Part shown: piece after piece, positions 44,570-51,408 of the stretch
How the letters are laid out: each line of letters starts with the position of its first letter
Numbering within the stretch: position 1 is the first letter of the stretch
Origin: Bacteroidota bacterium
GTDB lineage: Bacteria; Bacteroidota; Bacteroidia; Cytophagales; Cyclobacteriaceae
DNA: 64,000 nucleotides
Direction: 5' to 3'
NCBI GenBank assembly: GCA_023417785.1
Contig: JAEZEH010000094.1
Location: forward strand, 27,227 to 91,226
Notes under the pieces: generated by a model
The model's database searches: none
The model's input: the letters and a program-made list of their open reading frames with translations, nothing else
What the model was told of the DNA's origin: nothing
Made by a program: the position numbers and the translations under genes

Positions 44570-45274
44570 TTATTGGTGTTTCTTTTTCCACCTTTCATAC
44601 TTGGCGCTGAGTAAGGTTACCGCATTCTGTTTCCCCTTGCCCTGTCCGAAGATCTGCAAGTTCAGGTAAGGCTTCTTGTCATCTGGCTTTGCTACCATAA
44701 TGAAAGCACTTGTCGCTTTTTGTTCACCGCATCTCTTGTCGCCACCGGCTACGGCACCAGCTTCGAGAGCGGCGATCAAAATTTCGGATATGGGCTGCAA
44801 CGTATCTCTTCCTTTTTCCACGGCAGCCATGACGGCATCGAGCACAGCGGAGTTTGCCAGCGTATTTCCCTGGACTGAAACACCGTAAGCTGTCAATCCA
44901 CCTTTGTCCGGATGTGTCATACTTCCGGTGTAGATCTCGGGGTTACCGATAAATTTCATTGTAATAACCGCATACTGTTGTCTTTCAGGATCAAAAACGG
45001 GGCTACGGAGAGCTTCGATTATCTGTTTCGGTGAAGCTTCAGCAACGATCATGGCTAATCCTTTACGCCTCGCATCATTGCTACTCATAGCTTGTACTAT
45101 GACTGCTCCGATGTTTGGGATGATTTCACCGATTCCATAGCAATTATGGGTACACGATGCCCCCGCAATTCCGATTTCATTTGTCTTGGGATCGATAATG
45201 ATGATTGACCATGTTGCGTAAACACGGCCAAGGCTCATTAAAAGAATTACTACGGGGAGGAGATATCTAAGCAT
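44570..45274 (-). CDS. Secreted DUF1028 protein (Ntn-hydrolase-like)
   Basis: 234 residues; signal peptide ending near RVYA (about 20). The mature N-terminus TWSIIIIDPKTNEIGIAGAS and the central TAYGVSVQGNTLANSAVLDAV are diagnostic of DUF1028, whose fold resembles Ntn hydrolases with a Thr/Ser at the mature N-terminus. Predicted amidohydrolase; substrate unknown. Confidence 0.85.
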   Translation of the reverse strand: MLRYLLPVVILLMSLGRVYATWSIIIIDPKTNEIGIAGASCTHNCYGIGEIIPNIGAVIVQAMSSNDARRKGLAMIVAEASPKQIIEALRSPVFDPERQQYAVITMKFIGNPEIYTGSMTHPDKGGLTAYGVSVQGNTLANSAVLDAVMAAVEKGRDTLQPISEILIAALEAGAVAGGDKRCGEQKATSAFIMVAKPDDKKPYLNLQIFGQGKGKQNAVTLLSAKYERWKKKHQ

Positions 45275-45522
45275 TGGTTGCCTGTCAGCTTTTTTTCTGC
45301 AGTGAATCGGGATACGCTATACTACGCGCATACTAATATAAGGCATTAAATGCAGATGATTCAGCTCGGCAGGATCTGCGTCAGAATTCTTTCGTCCGGG
45401 GCGACACACCAGAATTCGTTTTGAGACCTCGCAGAAATCCTTTTCCCATAATTCAAGATACTTTTCTCATAACTACCCCGGCGTGTATTCCCCGTTGAAC
45501 GGCAGAAAACAACTCAACAACT

Positions 45523-46821
45523 ATGAAAAAGCTTGTATTATTTGTGCTGATCGTTTCAGCAATTCTCTTTCCAGCATGTTCCGATGAGGGGGGCGCTAAC
45601 GGGGAATCACCCGGAAAGAAAGTGCCTTTCAGGAACCACTCAAATGCCATCATCATTCATTGGAATTCATTAGCACTGGAAACCATGCAAGTGCCGGCCT
45701 ACGATCCAATGATCGGCTCCCGAATCTTTGCCATGGTACATATCGCCATGCACGACGCGTTGAACAGCATCGCACCGGTGTATGAGACGTACACTAACCA
45801 TGGAATCGACAAAAAAGCCGATCCGATTGCCGCGGTTTCGGCAGCGGCATATACCGTGTTGGTAAAATCATTTCCCGACCGTAAGGATTTCCTTGATGCG
45901 GCCCTGGCTGAATCAACCAAAAATGTAAAGTCGACCGATGCGAAGCAGCGCGGAATAACACTGGGGACTGCGGCAGGCAATGCGATCTATGCACTTCGGG
46001 AAAGTGACGGAGCCTTCGCTAACCCGATTTCAGAGGTGAACAATCCACTGGAGCCAGGTGTATATCAGGCAGTGCCTCCAATGGCAATCTTGTATGCTCC
46101 TTTCTGGGCAACACTTCCAACCTTCGGTTTGGAATCGCCCCAACAATTCCGGTCAGTTTCGCAGCCAGGAATCACCAGCGAGATCTACACGCGCGATTAT
46201 AATGAAGTGAAAGAAAAGGGCAGACTTGAGAACAGTACAAGAACCGATGAGGAGACTTTCATTGCCAAATTCTGGTATGAGTTCTCGGATATCGGATGGA
46301 ACAGGGTAACAGCTGTGGCTGCCATGGACAAAAAGTTGGACCTCATTTCCACGGCCAGGCTATTTGCGCTGGTGAACATGGCAATGGCTGATTCATACAT
46401 TGCCGGGTGGGACGCCAAGTTTCATTATAACTTCTGGAGACCGTATACGGCGATTCGTGCTGCTGAAACGGATGGAAACGGAAACACTGCCGCAGACACC
46501 AACTGGGAGCCTCTGATGGTAACACCGCCGGTCCAGGACTATCCCTCAACTCACAGCACGCTGGGCAACGCTGCGGCGGTGGTCCTAAGCAATATCATAG
46601 GTGCCAATACAGCCTTCACGATGACGTCAACCTCGGCTGAGCCGGCAAATAGTACCCGAACGTTTTCAAGCTTTGCTCAGGCTGCCGTGGAAAACGCTGA
46701 CTCGCGGGTGCTGGCCGGACTTCACTTCCGCTTTTCATGCGAAGAAGGCCTTGTGCTAGGGGAGAAGGTCGGTCAATGGATGCTAAATCACCAGCTCAAG
46801 CCTTTAAAAGGCAACTTCTAA
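45523..46821 (+). CDS. Vanadium-dependent haloperoxidase / PAP2-family lipoprotein
   Basis: 432 residues; lipobox LFPAC (Cys20). The three PAP2/vanadate-site motifs occur in order: KFHYNFWRP (about 302-310), PSTHS (about 341-345), and SRVLAGLHFRFS (about 392-403) for SRxxxxxHxxxD. The long N-terminal helical domain (HIAMHDALNSI) is typical of the vanadium haloperoxidase branch. It may oxidise halides with peroxide or act as an acid phosphatase; sequence alone does not decide. Followed by a strong terminator. Confidence 0.85.
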   Translation: MKKLVLFVLIVSAILFPACSDEGGANGESPGKKVPFRNHSNAIIIHWNSLALETMQVPAYDPMIGSRIFAMVHIAMHDALNSIAPVYETYTNHGIDKKADPIAAVSAAAYTVLVKSFPDRKDFLDAALAESTKNVKSTDAKQRGITLGTAAGNAIYALRESDGAFANPISEVNNPLEPGVYQAVPPMAILYAPFWATLPTFGLESPQQFRSVSQPGITSEIYTRDYNEVKEKGRLENSTRTDEETFIAKFWYEFSDIGWNRVTAVAAMDKKLDLISTARLFALVNMAMADSYIAGWDAKFHYNFWRPYTAIRAAETDGNGNTAADTNWEPLMVTPPVQDYPSTHSTLGNAAAVVLSNIIGANTAFTMTSTSAEPANSTRTFSSFAQAAVENADSRVLAGLHFRFSCEEGLVLGEKVGQWMLNHQLKPLKGNF

Positions 46822-46827
46822 CCAACT

Positions 46828-46857
46828 AAAAGGGGGCTCCAACGGGCCCCCTTTTTT
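46828..46857 (+). terminator. Rho-independent terminator after haloperoxidase gene
   Basis: GGGGGC (46832-46837) pairs with GCCCCC (46846-46851) with an A run before and six T residues after. Confidence 0.88.
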
Positions 46858-46950
46858 CATGTTAATCCGGATAGTGAGGAATTTTTCTGGCATACTTGAA
46901 ACGCATTGCGCGAACTTCCGTTCAAGTACTTGTTCTTACGATGTGCCCAA

Positions 46951-47934
46951 ATGAAGACCTCCGATCAAAAAGCCGAATTTACTTCGCGATTGAGCACCCT
47001 GCTTTCGGGCTCAGATGCCGGTTCGCTTGAGACCTCATCAGCCTTCGGAAACTTTCATTGCTCTATCGAAACTTTCAACGACTTTAGTATCACACGAAGG
47101 GATTTTGAAACTACAGAAGATTGCTTCGCCGTGCCGTTTGTGGGGAAGGAACCCGTACTCCAGATGATCTTTTCGCTGGAAGGCAAATCCGTTTTCAACG
47201 AAAGATCCAAACCATACATACTTCCGGCGGCAAGGCATTGTATGAACTTCTTCAATTATTTTGAGTGCAAAAACCTGTTGGATCCTAAGTCACATCAACA
47301 CGACATTTCGTTTCGCCTGGGCAAGGATTTCTATTCGGATATTCTTATTGGCGACCTTTCGTCGATGAACGATCGGTTACCCGGGATGATCTTGCGGCAG
47401 AAAGACTTCAATACTATTAACGATGGACTTCCCGCAGACAGTGCGATTGCAGGGATCCTGAATAATATAGTGCAGTGCCCCTTCAGCGGGGAAATGCGAG
47501 AAGTATTCATTCGCCAGCACTTGCGTGCACTGTTCACATTACAGGTTTTTCATTTTGGTCAGATTATCTCGGGGAAAGAAGCACGACTGCCGGATCGGAT
47601 GTCGCGGCGTGATGAAGAGATTCTTCACGAGGTGAAAAGCTTCATTGATCAAAACTTTCTTGAGCCTTCGTCACTCGACTCGCTCGCACGCCGTTTTGGT
47701 GTAAACGAATTCAAACTTAAGTACGGATTCAAAAAGCTGTTCAATACGTCCACCATCCGTTACCTGCAGGACAAACGACTTGAGTTTAGCAGGACATTGC
47801 TTCGGGAAACAGATCGTCCGATCGGGGAAATTGCGAGGGAAACCGGTTATACCCACGCCGGCAATTTTACAACAGCCTTCACGAAAGCTTTTGGAAAATC
47901 ACCTCATCAGTTCCGGTCACGGAAAGCAGGATGA
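46951..47934 (+). CDS. AraC family transcriptional regulator
   Basis: 327 residues from the ATG at 46951 (a TTG at 46906 adds 15 doubtful residues). The C-terminal 100 residues hold two helix-turn-helix units: SLDSLARRFGVNEFKLKYGF and GEIARETGYTHAGNFTTAFT, then KAFGKSPHQFR. The N-terminal 200 residues are an unassigned sensor domain. Target genes unknown. Confidence 0.92.
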   Translation: MKTSDQKAEFTSRLSTLLSGSDAGSLETSSAFGNFHCSIETFNDFSITRRDFETTEDCFAVPFVGKEPVLQMIFSLEGKSVFNERSKPYILPAARHCMNFFNYFECKNLLDPKSHQHDISFRLGKDFYSDILIGDLSSMNDRLPGMILRQKDFNTINDGLPADSAIAGILNNIVQCPFSGEMREVFIRQHLRALFTLQVFHFGQIISGKEARLPDRMSRRDEEILHEVKSFIDQNFLEPSSLDSLARRFGVNEFKLKYGFKKLFNTSTIRYLQDKRLEFSRTLLRETDRPIGEIARETGYTHAGNFTTAFTKAFGKSPHQFRSRKAG

Positions 47935-48266
47935 GCCTGCCCTTCACGGGTTATCATTTTTCTATACATACATAGCAATCACACGACAATAATGTCATAA
48001 CAGGTAAAAGGCCATGCAGGTGTAACTTTTAGAACAAAAGCATGCACCTGCGGCGCTGAAAATGCATTCCTCAGGCGGATAACAGCTGAATGGCCGGATT
48101 CAGAGGCGTAAGTTTCTCATCGTAATTTTCGAAAATCATTTTGGATGACCCCTGATTGCCTCCTGGGGCTTACTTGTATACATCGGGTAGGATGGAAGGG
48201 CGGGTCTATACCACGCTTTATTGGTAAATTATATGATCGATTCAACCCGGATAAATAGACGAGTGT
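47935..48266. other. 332-bp gap with an inverted repeat
   Basis: No gene seen. GCAGGTG (48016-48022) and CACCTGC (48045-48051) form a 7-bp inverted repeat with a 22-base centre. It may be a weak terminator or a regulatory hairpin; no T tract follows. Confidence 0.4.
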
Positions 48267-48629
48267 ATGGAAACATTAGTGATCAAAGGAGATGAGGAGA
48301 TTCCTTCGGTGTTGCTGGATAAGCAAAATGGTATCTTCGAAATAGCGGGAAGGTCCCTGCCTGAGAATTCGGCGGATTTTTACCTCCCAATCCTCGCGTG
48401 GATAAAGGATTACAGTAAGGCGCCCAACGAGCGCACAGACTTCATGTTCAAGCTCGATTATTTCAATACGTCATCATGTAAAATGATTCAGGGAATTCTC
48501 GCCGAACTCGAGCGGATAAAAGGTACCACTGTCATTTGGTATTTCCTTGAAGACGATGAGATCATGGAAGAGACCGGGCACGAATTCGCGGAGATTGTTC
48601 CCGTTCCATTTGAGTTCAAACCTTATTAA
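48267..48629 (+). CDS. SiaC family regulatory phosphoprotein (DUF1987)
   Basis: 120 residues matching DUF1987/SiaC end to end: SLPENSADFYLPILAWIKDY and the phospho-acceptor segment LDYFNTSSCKMI (about 63-74), where a Thr is phosphorylated in the Pseudomonas SiaC. There the partner kinase and phosphatase are encoded nearby; here neither is adjacent, so any kinase must lie elsewhere. Confidence 0.88.
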   Translation: METLVIKGDEEIPSVLLDKQNGIFEIAGRSLPENSADFYLPILAWIKDYSKAPNERTDFMFKLDYFNTSSCKMIQGILAELERIKGTTVIWYFLEDDEIMEETGHEFAEIVPVPFEFKPY

Positions 48630-48721
48630 TCAGTTTCGTATTCTCCACCATGCGCTAAATCTATAATTGCTGATTTACCGTAAGGGTTGTATTTTTCTGT
48701 TGTCTTCCCGGGAACAATACT

Positions 48722-49063
48722 ATGAATACAACTATGCACTGCCTTATCCTCGATCTGAAAGACGATCCCCAACTGATCGAAGAATACGAGGCTTACCATA
48801 AAAATATCTGGCCCGAGATCCGGAAAAGCATTCTTGACAGCGGTATTGAAAAAATGGAAATCTTTCGTGCCGGAAATCGGCTGGTAATGTTAATGCACGT
48901 CAATGCGACATTTTCATTTGAAGCGAAGGCGCAATCTGATGCATCCAGTTCAAAGGTTCAGGAATGGGAAGAGTTGATGTGGAAATATCAGCAGGCACTC
49001 CCGTTTGCAAGCAAGAATGAGAAGTGGGTACAGGCAAACAGGATTTTCGAAATCAGCAAATAG
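48722..49063 (+). CDS. L-rhamnose mutarotase family protein
   Basis: 113 residues of the DUF718/RhaM family: EEYEAYHKNIWPEIRKSI with the active-site His, GIEKMEIFRAGNRLVMLMHV, and WEELMWKYQQALPFA with the paired Trp/Tyr sugar-stacking residues. It interconverts alpha and beta anomers of a 6-deoxyhexose. The extra conserved segment and ending resemble the fucose-type branch seen in Bacteroidota, so rhamnose is not certain. No rhamnose or fucose catabolic gene is adjacent. Confidence 0.85.
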   Translation: MNTTMHCLILDLKDDPQLIEEYEAYHKNIWPEIRKSILDSGIEKMEIFRAGNRLVMLMHVNATFSFEAKAQSDASSSKVQEWEELMWKYQQALPFASKNEKWVQANRIFEISK

Positions 49064-49108
49064 GTTTATACGTTGTGACGGCCCCTGCGCATGAGCCCGC
49101 CGGATCTG

Positions 49109-50209
49109 TTAACGTTGACTAAACAACGTATGCTGACTTGCTGTAAAAATGTTGCGAAAGATCCGATTCGCCTCGGTTGTTGGATCTGCGGCGCGAAGTC
49201 CTATGAGCGGATATAGTGTACTGACAAGGTTTAGCGACGTGAGATATAACCTGTGACTTCGGTTACTAACCTGTCGTAAGACCACGTCAGGGATTTTTTG
49301 CCCATGAGAACAAAACGACCACGACGTTTCAACGGCTTTATAAAAGTCCTGACGATACTCGGTTAGCGAAGCGATGGCTTGTTGCAGTATTTCAGTGGGA
49401 TTGGTTCGAAGGTTCGGGTTGCTTCGCCGGTCAAAAACCGGCTCGCAATGGTCTATAAACTGCTGCGCCATTCCAGAGAAGTTTACTGCCAGGGTTGCCT
49501 CTGCCAGTTGCAGAAACGGATACCGATAAATAACATTGTCCAATGCAGGGCTTTCGTTGTTGATCTGGAAAATTCGGTTAGCGTCAACGTGTAGTCTTTC
49601 CACCCGGAAACCATGACTTGCCGTAGCTACCATCCCCATCGTACGCCAGTTCTTTGAGAGTTGGACTTCTTCGCGAAGAAAGATAAACGACCTGGTGCGA
49701 GGTTTACCCTCATCATCTGCGACGGGGGTACCGTTCTGAGTAATCACACAATTTGCCGTGAATGCTGTGGCGTGGAGTGCACCACTGGCATACTTCCACT
49801 CCCCATTGATTAAGTAGCCATCGTCTTGAATTTCGGCTGTTCCGCTTGAAGCCCCGCTGCCGGCCAGACATACGTTTTCATTCTCAAACAATTTTGCTGC
49901 TAGCTTCGGGTTGAGAAATCCTGCGAACCATCCCGCACCACTACAAAGAGTTACAACCCACGCAGTACTACCATCGGCCCAGGCGAGTGCTTCTTCGGTC
50001 CGTAATACTTCGGGTAGCGTGTATCCCAGTCCGTTAAGGTTTTTTGGTGCGAACATACGGAACCACTTGTTACCGTAAATGAGTTCCAGCTGCCGGGGAT
50101 GAAGTTGCTGAAGTTCTTCGGCTACAGTAGAATGCATGCGGATTTCGGTTAATATGTCTTCCCGTAGAAAGCCTGACGGATGACTGGCGATTGATGATGG
50201 TTCAGCCAT
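49109..50209 (-). CDS. Acyl-CoA dehydrogenase-fold flavoprotein, flavin monooxygenase-like
   Basis: 366 residues from the ATG at 50209 (MAEPSSIA); a TTG at 50230 is also open. The middle reads DGSTAWVVTLCSGAGWFAGF, then GYLINGEWKYASGALHATAF, a pattern closer to two-component flavin-dependent monooxygenases (HsaA/DszC type) than to true acyl-CoA dehydrogenases; the C-terminal helical bundle is present. Its start overlaps the end of the PnuC-family gene by 8 bp, so it is expressed under the TPP riboswitch. This suggests oxidation of a thiamine precursor, breakdown product or analogue. Needs FMNH2/FADH2 from a partner reductase not seen here. Confidence 0.78.
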   Translation of the reverse strand: MAEPSSIASHPSGFLREDILTEIRMHSTVAEELQQLHPRQLELIYGNKWFRMFAPKNLNGLGYTLPEVLRTEEALAWADGSTAWVVTLCSGAGWFAGFLNPKLAAKLFENENVCLAGSGASSGTAEIQDDGYLINGEWKYASGALHATAFTANCVITQNGTPVADDEGKPRTRSFIFLREEVQLSKNWRTMGMVATASHGFRVERLHVDANRIFQINNESPALDNVIYRYPFLQLAEATLAVNFSGMAQQFIDHCEPVFDRRSNPNLRTNPTEILQQAIASLTEYRQDFYKAVETSWSFCSHGQKIPDVVLRQVSNRSHRLYLTSLNLVSTLYPLIGLRAADPTTEANRIFRNIFTASQHTLFSQR

Positions 50210-50828
50210 GGACAGATGAGTTGCGTTCAATTTTGAATTTACGGATCCAGTCCACGTATCCGATACACGCCACGATGAAGAGGAATATCGTCAATACACC
50301 GAATAGCGGGAGTTGCTTTTGAAAGAGCAGCGGAATGGCAAAGGCATTGGAGATATTGAGGAGAATCCAGTTTTCGATTTTTCTACGCGCCAGTAACCAC
50401 ATTCCCGCCCACGCGGTTGAGCTTATCCAGGCGTCCCACACCGGTACCGTTGAAGGGGTAAACGTTACAAGTATCACGTAGAGCATCAACCACCCACCGA
50501 ATACGATCGCGGCCGACACCATCCATTCCGACCGGGTTGTGTAACTGATCTTTACAGGGGGCAATCCCGTTTTCCGGGTCCAGTACCACCACCCGTAGAT
50601 ACTCATCACGAGGTAATACAGATTTAACAACGACTCGGCATACAGTCCGGCGTTGAACAAACTGTACATTGCCAGCGTAACGGAAATAATCCCGACCGGA
50701 TATAACAGAATGTTGTTTGCCCTGGCCAGTAGCACCTGAGCTATCCCCGTGATGAGTACGAACACCTGAATAGTGTCGATATTGGCAAGTTGTTCCCTTA
50801 GCAGTGTAGATAATGACTCAGCGTTCAT
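50202..50828 (-). CDS. pnuT: PnuC family transporter, probably for thiamine (PnuT)
   Basis: 208 residues with seven or eight membrane segments and the PnuC signature LLYPVGIISVTLAMYSLFNA followed by LNLYYLVMSIYGWWYWTR. PnuC proteins move vitamins by facilitated diffusion coupled to intracellular phosphorylation. A TPP riboswitch sits directly upstream, which identifies this copy as the thiamine-specific PnuT type rather than a nicotinamide riboside transporter. No thiamine pyrophosphokinase gene is adjacent. Confidence 0.9.
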   Translation of the reverse strand: MNAESLSTLLREQLANIDTIQVFVLITGIAQVLLARANNILLYPVGIISVTLAMYSLFNAGLYAESLLNLYYLVMSIYGWWYWTRKTGLPPVKISYTTRSEWMVSAAIVFGGWLMLYVILVTFTPSTVPVWDAWISSTAWAGMWLLARRKIENWILLNISNAFAIPLLFQKQLPLFGVLTIFLFIVACIGYVDWIRKFKIERNSSVHG

Positions 50829-50883
50829 GGCACATTTGGTACCTTGCCGGATGGGTGGAGCGTTAATTCGTTAGTTGAAATCC

Positions 50884-50988
50884 TCGTCCCTACGCTGGTA
50901 TTACCCAGATCAGGTGCATGGAATTTTTCCATCGGGTATAATCTCAGCCTTTCTTTCAGTCGGCAAAGCCGGCAAGGCACCCCTTGAG
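50884..50988 (-). ncRNA. TPP riboswitch (THI element)
   Basis: On the minus strand the conserved blocks occur in order: GGGGTGCC, GGCTGAGAT, ATACCC, then CTGATCTGG, TACCAGCG and AGGGA. These form the pyrimidine- and pyrophosphate-sensing helices of the THI box. It lies 55 bp upstream of the PnuC-family start, with a promoter just before it. TPP binding should reduce expression of the transporter and the overlapping flavoprotein. Confidence 0.95.
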
Positions 50989-50997
50989 CAAGTGACA

Positions 50998-51005
50998 CAA
51001 AGGTA
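50998..51005 (-). promoter_or_regulatory. -7 promoter element for the TPP-riboswitch transcript
   Basis: The minus strand reads TACCTTTG, an exact TAnnTTTG match, 10 bp before the riboswitch begins. The short distance fits transcription starting just ahead of the first riboswitch helix. Confidence 0.65.
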
Positions 51006-51408
51006 TTAAGGATTTCGGATTTCAGGTTCCCGATTCCGGATTATTTCGTATGTCCGGATCACCTGCTGCGCCATGAAGGACACAAATTGACTTCATGGAC
51101 TTGGAAAAGTCATCGAAATATCGAATCTCGCCTGTAGTCCCCGAATACACGGAGAAATTTTCAGCGTAGTTTTATCCGCTAAGGTGGATCGGATTGTTTC
51201 GAAACATTCTTACTGCGAATCGGCCGGGATACGAAGACAGGGTGAGGTTACGAAACCAGTGTAGTACTATATAAATCAGTTTCCCAAAGGGGTAGCAAGA
51301 TTCATAATCAAAGATATAAATGAAGGCGGCCTGGGCGACGGTATAGAAGGGATGTTCAGGAAGCAGACCCTTCCCGAACATATCCTGCTATCAGAAAAAA
51401 GCCACATT
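51006..51408. other. 400-bp gap before the metallophosphoesterase 3' end
   Basis: No gene seen. A small hairpin (GTTCAGGAAG / CTTCCCGAAC-like, near 51354-51380) lies close to the end of the convergent-side metallophosphoesterase and may contribute to termination. Open frames here lack any recognisable domain. Confidence 0.35.
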
